NCBI RefSeq assembly: GCF_003386205.1 | Contig: NZ_QRDY01000001.1 | Span: 558,001-622,000 of the forward strand | From: Cohnella lupini | GTDB taxonomy: Bacteria; Bacillota; Bacilli; Paenibacillales; Paenibacillaceae | DNA: 64,000 nt | Direction: 5' to 3' | In this document: positions 1-7,415 of the stretch, piece after piece | Position numbering within the stretch: position 1 is the first letter of the stretch | How the letters are laid out: the number at the start of each line of letters is the position of its first letter | Notes under the pieces: generated by a model | What the model saw: the letters and a program-made list of their open reading frames with translations, nothing else | Databases searched by the model: none | What the model was told of the DNA's origin: nothing | Translations under genes and position numbers: made by a program

Positions 1-238
1 TAATATGTATCGGTTGACTCCGAACGCCAACCTAGAGAGCGAACTGATCACCGGAGCTCCCGGAGATCCGGAGCTTGGTCTAGGAGCGATTATCTCCGGA
101 CAGCTTGAAATGTCCAACGTCGACTTGACGAACGAATTCACTGAAATGATCGTCGCTCAACGCGGTTTCCAAGCGAATTCCAAAATCATTACAACTTCAG
201 ACGAAATTCTGCAAGAAGTCGTTAACTTGAAACGGTAA
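1..238 (+). CDS. flgE: Flagellar hook protein FlgE, C-terminal end (5' truncated by window)
   Basis: This is the last ~78 codons of a hook/rod-family protein. The frame is open to the window edge, so the start lies upstream and the ATG at 5 is internal. The C-terminus has the family signature [19 protein letters not shown] followed by [12 protein letters not shown] and LQEVVNLKR, the conserved Flg_bbr_C coiled-coil segment of hook and distal-rod proteins. FlgE polymerises into the hook joining rod to filament outside the cell. Position just before swrD and fliL matches the hook gene (historically flgG in Bacillus) of the fla/che operon. The distal-rod protein FlgG is the alternative; the full-length size would decide. 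Confidence 0.85.
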   Translation, partial: NMYRLTPNANLESELITGAPGDPELGLGAIISGQLEMSNVDLTNEFTEMIVAQRGFQANSKIITTSDEILQEVVNLKR

Positions 239-302
239 TTGATCTCCTGCCTCGGGAGGGCGGCTTAGCTCTCCCCTCGGCAGTTTAAGGGGAGGCCCTG
301 AA

Positions 303-536
303 ATGATTCATGTTACGCGCCTTAATGGCAGCAAGTTCCACGTTAACGCTTTATTGATCGAAACGGTGGAAGACACGCCGGATACGATTATCACGCTTAC
401 CACGGGCAAAAAATTCATTGTTATCGAAAATTCTTCGGATGTAATCCGGGCTACCCGGCATTACTTGCGCAGTATCGGCGTGCTGGCGGCCGTAACAGGC
501 CCAACGGACACGCAATCGGAGGGAGCTACGTCATGA
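303..536 (+). CDS. swrD: FlbD/SwrD-family flagellar protein
   Basis: Small 77-residue protein beginning MIHVTRLNGSKFHVNALLIE, the hallmark of the FlbD/SwrD family (Bacillus YlzI). In B. subtilis SwrD increases flagellar motor power and swarming, acting with the stator. The body reads as a compact beta-rich domain (VEDTPDTIITLTTGKKFIV) and a short helical tail, with no signal peptide or membrane segment. A strong Shine-Dalgarno sequence (AAGGGGAGG, 288-296) precedes the ATG. The stop overlaps the fliL start (ATGA), so the two are translationally coupled. The position between hook gene and fliL is the family's usual context. Confidence 0.9.
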   Translation: MIHVTRLNGSKFHVNALLIETVEDTPDTIITLTTGKKFIVIENSSDVIRATRHYLRSIGVLAAVTGPTDTQSEGATS

Positions 537-1012
537 GAAAATTGTTGCCATGGCTCGTTTCGCTATTATTGGCGATTACGTTGATTGTCATTGCCACCTT
601 CTATTTCTGGACTAATCTGTTCGGGGACAAAGCAGCGGATCCCGAGCAAGCCATAAAAGAAGTAGCCGGCAATGAGCAAGTGGAGCCAATATCTGCGGAT
701 GAAATGGTAAAGGTCACATCCGAATTAATTGATATCAGAACTAATCTTTCCGACACGGATTATGTCGTCCAAATTAGCTTCTCGTTCCAATTCGATAACG
801 AGAAAGCGAAAGAGGAGTTCGACAAAATCAAGGAAAGCCAAATTAAACCGATCGTTAACCGTGCATTATGGGTGATGAGCCCTGATGATATGAATGGAAC
901 CAAAGGAAAAGACCAGTTAACAGCGGGACTTATCAACTCCGTGAACTCGGTATTGTCCGATGGCAAATTGCTGAGGGTAGGAATTAAAGGATTTATTATG
1001 ACTCCTATTTGA
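533..1012 (+). CDS. fliL: Flagellar basal-body-associated protein FliL
   Basis: 159 residues with one N-terminal transmembrane helix (about residues 5-27, LLPWLVSLLLAITLIVIATF) and a periplasmic-side C-terminal domain, the FliL layout. FliL surrounds the stator units near the basal body and supports motor torque. The C-terminal part contains the family pattern of an alternating strand (YVVQISFSFQF) followed by a long helix (EKAKEEFDKIKESQIKPIVNRAL) and a final strand (RVGIKGFIMTPI). It overlaps swrD by four bases and is followed by a ~90-base gap before fliM. No clear promoter is seen in that gap. Confidence 0.9.
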   Translation: MRKLLPWLVSLLLAITLIVIATFYFWTNLFGDKAADPEQAIKEVAGNEQVEPISADEMVKVTSELIDIRTNLSDTDYVVQISFSFQFDNEKAKEEFDKIKESQIKPIVNRALWVMSPDDMNGTKGKDQLTAGLINSVNSVLSDGKLLRVGIKGFIMTPI

Positions 1013-1105
1013 TAAAAACCCGCATCATCGATTGATTATTGGCAGAACACTTGACCGCTGGGGAAACATATCGTTTCGCTCCGGTTTAAGAAAGGGGTGA
1101 GGGAT

Positions 1106-2107
1106 TTGGTAGATGTACTTTCGCAGAATGAGATCGATGCGTTATTGGCGGCGCTCTCTTCGGGAGAAATGGATGCGGAAGAGCTTAAGAAAGAGGATAC
1201 GCAGAAAAAGGTGCGTGCGTACGACTTTAAACGCGCGACGCGCTTTTCTAAAGATCATATTCGCAGCTTGACCCGTATTCACGAGAACTTCGCGCGATTC
1301 TTAACAACATATTTCTCCGCTCAGCTTAGAACGTTCGTTCAAATTAACGTCGTTCAAGTAGAGCAGCTGCCTTACGACGAGTTCATCCGTTCCATTCCTA
1401 AGATGACGATACTCAACATCTTCGAAGCGGAGCCGCTGGAAGGACGAATGGTTCTAGAGGTACATCCCAATGTCGCTTTCGCCATGCTCGATAGGCTACT
1501 GGGTGGCGGTGGAACGGCTCCGAGCAAGATCGGCAGCTTGACGGAAATCGAAACGATCATCATGGAGAAAATTTTCAGCAGAGCTTTCGAAAGCTTGCAA
1601 GAAGCCTGGAAAACGATTATCGACATACAGCCGCGGATGGAAGCTCTTGAAACGAATCCGCAGTTCATGCAAATCGTCTCTCCGAATGAAACGATCGCGC
1701 TCATTTCTCTTAGCACGAAAATCGGAGATACGACGGGAATGATTAATCTATGTATTCCTCATGTCGTCATCGAGCCGATCATGCCGAGACTTTCCGTGCA
1801 TCATTGGTTCGTTTCCCAGAAGAAAACCCGGGCGCCGGAAGAGCAACAGTTACTTGAACTAAGGGTACATAAAGCCAAACTTCCGATAGTCGCGGAGCTT
1901 GGAACTTCACAAATATCCGTCCAGGAATTCTTGAACCTCTCGATTGGAGACGTTATTGCTTTGCATAAGCCAACAGAAGAAGGTCTGGAAGTGAAAGTCG
2001 GCGACAAGGTGAAGTTTATCGCCAGTCCGGGTACGGTGCGAGATAAAATGGCGATTCAAATTCACGAGATCGTCAGCGAAGGAGTAGATGAGATCCATGA
2101 CGAGTAA
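1106..2107 (+). CDS. fliM: Flagellar motor switch protein FliM
   Basis: 333 residues. The N-terminal VLSQNEIDALLAALSSGEM is the conserved CheY-P-binding EIDALL peptide. A central CheC-like domain follows (about 45-235, with LDRLLGGGG), then a C-terminal SpoA/FliN-like domain (about 250-330). FliM sits in the cytoplasmic C-ring and switches rotation on binding CheY-P. I chose TTG at 1106 because the Shine-Dalgarno AAAGGGGTGA (1091-1100) sits at normal distance from it; a GTG at 1097 would lie inside that site. The central domain lacks the paired E/N phosphatase motifs seen in FliY and CheC, as expected. Confidence 0.95.
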   Translation: MVDVLSQNEIDALLAALSSGEMDAEELKKEDTQKKVRAYDFKRATRFSKDHIRSLTRIHENFARFLTTYFSAQLRTFVQINVVQVEQLPYDEFIRSIPKMTILNIFEAEPLEGRMVLEVHPNVAFAMLDRLLGGGGTAPSKIGSLTEIETIIMEKIFSRAFESLQEAWKTIIDIQPRMEALETNPQFMQIVSPNETIALISLSTKIGDTTGMINLCIPHVVIEPIMPRLSVHHWFVSQKKTRAPEEQQLLELRVHKAKLPIVAELGTSQISVQEFLNLSIGDVIALHKPTEEGLEVKVGDKVKFIASPGTVRDKMAIQIHEIVSEGVDEIHDE

Positions 2108-3302
2108 AGATTATTTATCCCAAGAAGAAATCGATGCTTTATTGCGTCAATCTTCCGGCGGAGAGGAAGAGCCAGCCGGCGGTTCAATCGGTGCCGAGCG
2201 GTCCATCGGCGACTACCTTACTCCGATGGAACAGGATGCTCTAGGGGAAATCGGCAACATTACTTTCGGAAGCGCCGCAACGGCACTATCGACTTTGCTC
2301 GGCAAGAAAGTCGATATTACGACTCCGACGGTTTCGATCATCGAACGGCAGCAGTTCGAATCGGAATTTCCGAAGCCGCATGTTGCCGTGCACGTGAGCT
2401 ACGTTGAAGGTTTCGAAGGAATTAACTCCCTTGTCATCAAGTCCCATGACGCCCAAGTTATCGCGGACTTGATGCTGGGCGGAGAAGGAAACGTTACATC
2501 CGCGGAACTAAATGAAATACATATTAGCGCGGTTCAAGAAGCGATGAACCAGATGATGGGATCCTCGGCGACTTCCATGTCGACGATCTTTAATCGTATG
2601 GTCAACATTTCGCCCCCTGGCATCGATATTATGGACGTCAAGAATAACTCCGGAGTCAGCAACATCCCTCAAGAGGAGGTATTCGTCAGAATCTCCTTCC
2701 GTTTAAAGATAGGGGATTTGATAGATTCGTCCATCATGCAGTTGCTAGCCGTTACCTTCGCGAAAGAATTGGTCGATTCGCTCATGGGCGGCGTTTCGGA
2801 AGAACCGGCTCCTCAGCAAGCTAAACCGCCGCAGCCTGCCGTGCAAGCCGCACAACCGGCGCCTACTCCGGCTGTTGCAGCTCCTGTTCATCAGGCTCCG
2901 CCGATGGCAGCGGCACCCCCGGCTTATGCGGCGCAAATGCCGGCTTATCCGCAAACGCTAGGCGGCGGCGTTAATCGGAACGTGAACGTTAATCCGGTGC
3001 AATTCGCTAATTTTCAAGGCGGAGGTTTCGCTCAAGCAGAAGAAACGAATTTAAATCTGTTACTCGACATCCCGCTGAAGGTCACGGTAGAGTTGGGACG
3101 TACGCAGAAACAGATTAAAGATATTTTGGAATTGTCCCAAGGCTCAATCATCGAACTCGATAAATTGGCCGGCGAACCCGTAGACATCTTAGTAAACAAC
3201 AAATTAATCGCCAAAGGCGAGGTCGTCGTAATCGACGAGAATTTCGGCGTGCGTGTCACCGACATTGTTAGTCAATGGGATCGCGTCCAAAAAATCCAAT
3301 AA
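2097..3302 (+). CDS. fliY: Flagellar motor switch phosphatase FliY
   Basis: About 401 residues, with three parts visible: an N-terminal EIDALL CheY-P docking peptide (LSQEEIDALLRQ), a CheC-like phosphatase domain with the pair of E-x3-N motifs (EIGNITFGSAATALS and EAMNQMMGSSATSMS), and a C-terminal FliN/SpoA domain (LLLDIPLKVTVELGRTQ to the end). A ~75-residue Pro/Ala/Gln-rich linker joins the last two. FliY is the C-ring CheY-P phosphatase of Firmicutes and replaces FliN. The start overlaps fliM; ATG 2097 gives the conventional N-terminus, while ATG 2088 is possible but only 3 bases from the AAGGAG site. Confidence 0.94.
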   Translation: MTSKDYLSQEEIDALLRQSSGGEEEPAGGSIGAERSIGDYLTPMEQDALGEIGNITFGSAATALSTLLGKKVDITTPTVSIIERQQFESEFPKPHVAVHVSYVEGFEGINSLVIKSHDAQVIADLMLGGEGNVTSAELNEIHISAVQEAMNQMMGSSATSMSTIFNRMVNISPPGIDIMDVKNNSGVSNIPQEEVFVRISFRLKIGDLIDSSIMQLLAVTFAKELVDSLMGGVSEEPAPQQAKPPQPAVQAAQPAPTPAVAAPVHQAPPMAAAPPAYAAQMPAYPQTLGGGVNRNVNVNPVQFANFQGGGFAQAEETNLNLLLDIPLKVTVELGRTQKQIKDILELSQGSIIELDKLAGEPVDILVNNKLIAKGEVVVIDENFGVRVTDIVSQWDRVQKIQ

Positions 3303-3323
3303 GTTTATCGGGAGGAAATTGAA

Positions 3324-3686
3324 ATGGCAAACCGCATTCTCATAGTAGACGACGCAGCATTCATGCGCATGATGATCCGCGACATTTTAACAAAAAATGG
3401 TTATGAGGTCGTTGGAGAAGCGCAAGACGGCGCGCAAGCGATCGAGAAGTACAAGGAGCTTAATCCGGATCTGATCACGATGGATATTACAATGCCGGAG
3501 ATGGATGGAATTACGGCGTTAAAAGAAATTCGCAAATTGGATACCAACGCCAAAGTTATTATGTGTTCGGCAATGGGACAACAAGCAATGGTAATCGACG
3601 CGATTCAAGCCGGCGCCAAAGATTTTATCGTAAAGCCGTTTCAAGCGGACAGAGTCATCGAAGCCATCAAGAAAACACTGGGTTAA
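3324..3686 (+). CDS. cheY: Chemotaxis response regulator CheY
   Basis: 120-residue stand-alone receiver domain. Asp9/Asp10 form the Mg2+ acidic pocket, Asp54 (in LITMDITMPEMDG) is the phospho-acceptor, Ser82 is the switch serine/threonine position and Lys104 (VKPF) is the conserved lysine. Phosphorylated by CheA, it binds FliM and FliY at the motor. In Bacillus-type systems this promotes counter-clockwise rotation. A good Shine-Dalgarno (GGGAGGAAATTGAA) precedes the ATG. Its place directly after fliY and before fliO is the standard Bacillus order. Confidence 0.96.
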   Translation: MANRILIVDDAAFMRMMIRDILTKNGYEVVGEAQDGAQAIEKYKELNPDLITMDITMPEMDGITALKEIRKLDTNAKVIMCSAMGQQAMVIDAIQAGAKDFIVKPFQADRVIEAIKKTLG

Positions 3687-3712
3687 GTCAAAGTCAGGAG
3701 CGTTGAAGATTC

Positions 3713-4255
3713 ATGCGTACTTACGGGCTAGTAGAAGAGTTTCCAGGGACTGGATCCGGATCGGCATGGGATCTGATCTGGGTATTGTTCGTCCTTGCCA
3801 TTATCGTAGGATTAATCGTTCTCGTTTTACGGTTTTTCGCTAAACGCAATCGCGGATGGGGAATGAATCGGGCGCTTCGGTCTTTGGGTGGTTTTCCTCT
3901 AGGGACGAATAAGTCGATGCAAATCGTGGAATGGAACGGTCGGATTTACGTGCTTGGCATCGGGGACGACGTGACGTTGCTCGAATCCATCACAGAGCCG
4001 GAGCTCGTAGCCGCTTTGCTGGCGGAACATGATTCGGTCACGGCCAATACGGGAGCTTCGCTGCCAGAATGGCTACGCAAGATGACTCAGCGCAACAATC
4101 CGCAAAACGAAGAAACTTCATCCAAAGCGTCCTCTAACGGTACTAGCTTCGAGCAAACCTTAGAGAACCGACTGCGCCAATTGTCCGAAAGAAGACAGAA
4201 GGTCGAACAGTTGTTGGAGGATAGCCGTTCCGGAGATCGGACAGATAATTCATGA
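3713..4255 (+). CDS. fliO: Flagellar biosynthetic protein FliO (FliZ in Bacillus)
   Basis: 180 residues. A short extracytoplasmic N-terminus is followed by one strong transmembrane helix (about 21-42, LIWVLFVLAIIVGLIVLVL), then a basic cytoplasmic region and the FliO core (SMQIVEWNGRIYVLGIGDDVTLLESI). The C-terminal ~60 residues are polar and end in a coiled-coil-like LRQLSERRQKVEQLLED. FliO helps assemble the FliP ring of the export gate. It lacks a cleavable signal peptide, unlike the longer Bacillus FliZ. The stop overlaps the fliP start (ATGA). Confidence 0.88.
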   Translation: MRTYGLVEEFPGTGSGSAWDLIWVLFVLAIIVGLIVLVLRFFAKRNRGWGMNRALRSLGGFPLGTNKSMQIVEWNGRIYVLGIGDDVTLLESITEPELVAALLAEHDSVTANTGASLPEWLRKMTQRNNPQNEETSSKASSNGTSFEQTLENRLRQLSERRQKVEQLLEDSRSGDRTDNS

Positions 4256-4998
4256 AAAAAAAGATCCTTTATAGCTTCCTGTCGCTGCAAACGATACTGT
4301 TCGGTTTCCAAGCCTCTTCGTATGCCGATCCCATTATTGGAGTCACCCTCGGTGATGGGACCGAGCCCGTAGGCGCATCGGCTTTATCCATGCTGTTGCT
4401 GATTACGGTCCTTAGCCTAGCCCCGGCCATACTCGTGCTGATGACAAGCTTTACAAGAATCGTTATCGTGCTCGGGTTTGTTCGTACTTCGTTGGGAACG
4501 CAACAAATGCCACCCAATCAGGTGTTGATTGGATTAGCGTTATTCATGACCTTATTCATCATGGCTCCAACATTCTCGCAGTTAAACGAGACGGCTTTAA
4601 AGCCGTACTTGGCGGGAGAAATCAGTCAAACGGTCGCCTTAGAGAAAGCTTCGATTCCGATGAAGGAATTCATGTACAAGCATACGAGAGATAAAGATTT
4701 GCTCTTATTCATGAATTATACGAAAACGGAGAAGCCGGAAACGTATCAAGATATCCCGATTACGGTACTCGTTCCTGCTTACGCCATAAGCGAGTTGAAA
4801 ACGGCTTTCCAAATGGGTTTCATGATATTCATACCTTTTCTCGTCATTGATATGGTCGTAGCCAGTACGTTGATGGCGATGGGGATGATGATGCTTCCAC
4901 CCGTTATGATCTCGCTTCCGTTCAAGATATTGCTCTTCGTGCTAGTCGACGGTTGGTATCTCGTTGTTAAATCTCTGTTGACCAGCTTTAATACTTGA
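4252..4998 (+). CDS. fliP: Flagellar type III export gate protein FliP
   Basis: 248 residues with an N-terminal cleavable signal-like segment (about 1-25, ending SSYA) and four further hydrophobic helices. Family motifs include LSLAPAILVLMTSFTRIVIV, LRTSLGTQQ-like VRTSLGTQQMPPNQVL, and MGMMMLPPVMISLPFK. FliP forms a pentamer with FliR and FliQ, the core pore of the flagellar type III secretion gate in the basal body. It overlaps fliO by four bases and is followed after ~33 bases by fliQ. Confidence 0.96.
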   Translation: MKKKILYSFLSLQTILFGFQASSYADPIIGVTLGDGTEPVGASALSMLLLITVLSLAPAILVLMTSFTRIVIVLGFVRTSLGTQQMPPNQVLIGLALFMTLFIMAPTFSQLNETALKPYLAGEISQTVALEKASIPMKEFMYKHTRDKDLLLFMNYTKTEKPETYQDIPITVLVPAYAISELKTAFQMGFMIFIPFLVIDMVVASTLMAMGMMMLPPVMISLPFKILLFVLVDGWYLVVKSLLTSFNT

Positions 4999-5031
4999 AC
5001 GCCGGCGGAACCGTAAGGCAGGAGGGGTAAC

Positions 5032-5301
5032 ATGAGCTCTGAATTTATTATCGGCTTGGCGGGACAAGCATTGTATACCGTTCTGAAGGTAAGCGCACCG
5101 ATGCTTGGAATCGGATTGATCGTAGGGTTGCTCGTCAGTATTTTTCAGGCGACGACCCAAATCCAGGAGCAAACTCTCGCTTTCGTGCCCAAAATCATCG
5201 CCGTTTTTCTAGCGCTGCTGATTTTTGGTCCATGGATCCTCAATGTCATGGTCGATTTCACCACTCAGTTGCTTGGAAATTTGTCGAATTACATTGGGTG
5301 A
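5032..5301 (+). CDS. fliQ: Flagellar type III export gate protein FliQ
   Basis: 89 residues with two transmembrane helices (about 14-36 and 50-75), the normal FliQ size and topology. The segment GLIVGLLVSIFQATTQIQEQTL with its following FVPKIIAVF is the family signature. Four FliQ subunits wrap the FliP5-FliR1 pore of the export gate. A good ribosome binding site (GGAGGGG) lies just before the ATG. fliR follows after three bases. Confidence 0.96.
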   Translation: MSSEFIIGLAGQALYTVLKVSAPMLGIGLIVGLLVSIFQATTQIQEQTLAFVPKIIAVFLALLIFGPWILNVMVDFTTQLLGNLSNYIG

Positions 5302-5304
5302 TGA

Positions 5305-6093
5305 ATGATGGAATTAATTATGCAGATGTTTCCTGCCTTTTTGCTTGTATTTTGTCGAATAACGTCGTTTATTATTGTAGCGCCCATTTTATCATCCCGG
5401 TCGGTTCCCAAAACCGTTAAGATCGGTTTGGCCTTCTTCGTATCGCTGATCGTCTTTCTGACGGTCGGGTTCGATACTAAAGTAACGGCGGACGCTACTT
5501 ACATACTTGCCATTATCCGCGAGATTTTTGCCGGCCTGTTGATAGGCTACACGTCTTATATGTTTTTCACGATCGTACAGACCTCGGGCTCTTTCATGGA
5601 CATGCAGATGGGTTTCGGGATCGCGAATATCGTAGATCCCATTACCGGCGCGTCAGCTCCGATGTTAGGTAATCTGAAGTTCATGTTAATGATGCTCGTT
5701 TTTCTTTCGGTGAACGGTCATCACTACTTATTAGCGGCAATCATGGATAGCTACAAGTGGCTTCCCCTTGATAATAATCTCTTCCAAGTGTATTACGGAG
5801 GAGACGTAACGCAATTTTTAACTCGTACTTTCGCGGATACTTTTCTGTTGGCTTTGCAAATATCGGCACCTATCGTCGTAGCCATGTTTTTAACGGATTT
5901 CGGATTGGCTTTGTTGGCAAGAACGGCACCGCAATACAACGTATTCGTCATCGGTATTCCTATTAAGATCCTTATTGGTTTGGCTATGTTGGTCATTCTT
6001 TTGCCCGGCTTTAGTGCATTGTTTCAGTTGATATTCGACAATATGTTCGAAGCATTGGAGAAATTGTTCACGATATTGAAAACACCTTCTTGA
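5305..6093 (+). CDS. fliR: Flagellar type III export gate protein FliR
   Basis: 262 residues, polytopic membrane protein with about six hydrophobic segments (for example FLLVFCRITSFIIVAPIL near the N-terminus and ILIGLAMLVILLPGFSALF near the C-terminus). Typical motifs are the RSVPKTVKIG loop and GFGIANIVDPITGA. FliR occupies the single-copy position in the export-gate pore. It begins three bases after fliQ with a double ATG (5305/5308). The preceding sequence is a weak ribosome site, so it probably depends on translation of fliQ. Confidence 0.95.
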   Translation: MMELIMQMFPAFLLVFCRITSFIIVAPILSSRSVPKTVKIGLAFFVSLIVFLTVGFDTKVTADATYILAIIREIFAGLLIGYTSYMFFTIVQTSGSFMDMQMGFGIANIVDPITGASAPMLGNLKFMLMMLVFLSVNGHHYLLAAIMDSYKWLPLDNNLFQVYYGGDVTQFLTRTFADTFLLALQISAPIVVAMFLTDFGLALLARTAPQYNVFVIGIPIKILIGLAMLVILLPGFSALFQLIFDNMFEALEKLFTILKTPS

Positions 6094-6122
6094 GCAAAGG
6101 TAACGATAGAGGAGGTAGCGTC

Positions 6123-7211
6123 ATGCCCCGCAATCGTCTTAGGATGGATTTGCAATTGTTCTCGGGCGAGAAAACGGAGAAGGCGACACCGAAAAAGCGA
6201 GGAGAGAGCCGCAAAAAGGGTCAGGTGGCCAAGAGCGTGGAAATTCCGAGCTCGCTGATCCTTCTCGCTTGTATCTGTTGTTTGCTGATGCTCGGTCCTT
6301 TTCTCCAGAAGCAAATCTTGACCATGTTCGGCGATGTTCTCTTGCATCGTTTGGAGATGGAAGTAACGGCCGAAAATATACTCACTTTGTTCAATCATTA
6401 TGCCGTTCAATTGTTGATCGTTCTTGCCCCGATCTTCGTCGTAGTGCTTATCGTCGCTTTTGCGTCGTATTACGTTCAGATCGGTTGGTTGTTTACTTTG
6501 GAGCCTCTTCAGCCGAAGCTGGAGAAGCTTAACCCACTGACCGGCGCCAAAAATATTTTCGGAGTCAGATCGGTCGTCGAGTTTCTAAAGAGCTCCTTAA
6601 AGTTAGCTGCAGTGGGATTAATCGTTTATTTGGTCCTTTGGTCGGAAAGGGAACGGTTTCTTGATTTGGCGCATTTACCGGTGCAGGATATATTCGCTTT
6701 CGTGAGCGGCCTGACTATGGAAATGGGAATCTTCGTCGCAGCGCTCCTATTCGTACTGGCCATCGGCGATTTCATGTACCAGCGTTACGAGTTCGAGAAA
6801 AACCTGAGAATGAGCAAGCAAGATATTAAAGACGAGTATAAGAACTCCGAAGGCGATCCGCTTATTAAAGCAAAAATAAAAGAACGTCAACGCAGAATGG
6901 CGCTTATGCGAATGATGCAGGAAGTTCCGAAAGCGGATGTCGTCATTACCAACCCGACGCATTTCGCGGTAGCTTTGAAATACGATCCGAGCAAAATGGA
7001 CGCTCCGACCGTTATCGCTAAAGGGCAAGACTACTTAGCTCTTCGGATCAGGGAGATAGCCAAGAAAAACGAAGTTATGACTATGGAAAACAAGCCGCTC
7101 GCCCGTGCGCTGTTCGAGAGGACGGAAGTGGGACAAAGCGTTCCCGGCGACCTCTTTCAAGCGGTAGCGGAAGTGCTGGCATACGTATATCGGCTCAAGG
7201 GCCGGAGGTAA
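6123..7211 (+). CDS. flhB: Flagellar export switch protein FlhB
   Basis: 362 residues. The N-terminus MPRNRLRMDLQLFSGEKTEK is the conserved cytoplasmic FlhB start, followed by four transmembrane helices (about 30-210) and a C-terminal cytoplasmic domain. The autocleavage motif Asn277-Pro278-Thr279-His280 is intact; cleavage there switches export from rod/hook to filament substrates. I chose ATG 6123 because GGAGGT (6111-6116) is correctly spaced. The frame also opens at TTG 6090, overlapping the fliR stop, but that adds eleven unconserved residues. Confidence 0.95.
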   Translation: MPRNRLRMDLQLFSGEKTEKATPKKRGESRKKGQVAKSVEIPSSLILLACICCLLMLGPFLQKQILTMFGDVLLHRLEMEVTAENILTLFNHYAVQLLIVLAPIFVVVLIVAFASYYVQIGWLFTLEPLQPKLEKLNPLTGAKNIFGVRSVVEFLKSSLKLAAVGLIVYLVLWSERERFLDLAHLPVQDIFAFVSGLTMEMGIFVAALLFVLAIGDFMYQRYEFEKNLRMSKQDIKDEYKNSEGDPLIKAKIKERQRRMALMRMMQEVPKADVVITNPTHFAVALKYDPSKMDAPTVIAKGQDYLALRIREIAKKNEVMTMENKPLARALFERTEVGQSVPGDLFQAVAEVLAYVYRLKGRR

Positions 7212-7233
7212 TAAATATAATTAGAACGGCCGG

Positions 7234-7384
7234 CTTACGAAAGGGCGCAGAGGAAAAGGTTTTGCCACGGAGAGTTTACGTCCGCCTTTAAAATCGAGTT
7301 GCAACCGCAAAATAAATTCAACAGCAACTCGATTTTAACAGCGGCGTAGTGGCAATCCTTTTCCGGCGCGCACCGCAGCGTAAG
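7234..7384. repeat. Long imperfect palindrome between flhB and flhA
   Basis: The 204-base gap between flhB and flhA is filled by a nested inverted repeat. Paired blocks, outside to inside, are 7234-7239 with 7379-7384, 7252-7259 with 7357-7364 (8 of 8), 7262-7268 with 7349-7355 (7 of 7), 7282-7285 with 7341-7344, and 7288-7302 with 7324-7338 (15 of 15). The apical loop is 21 bases (7303-7323). The transcript could fold into a ~150-nt hairpin. No run of T follows, so it is not a simple terminator. It may be a small dispersed palindromic element (MITE/REP-like) or a structured RNA or processing site. Confidence 0.75.
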
Positions 7385-7415
7385 AGGACGTATCGCTAGT
7401 CGGGAGGGACGCGTC

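Noticed and set aside
1013-1105. Promoter in the fliL-fliM gap
   Set aside because: A TTGACC is present but the only -10-like element is 12 bases away, so spacing is wrong.
6090-6122. Earlier TTG start for flhB
   Set aside because: It adds eleven residues absent from FlhB and lacks a ribosome site, while GGAGGT precedes ATG 6123.
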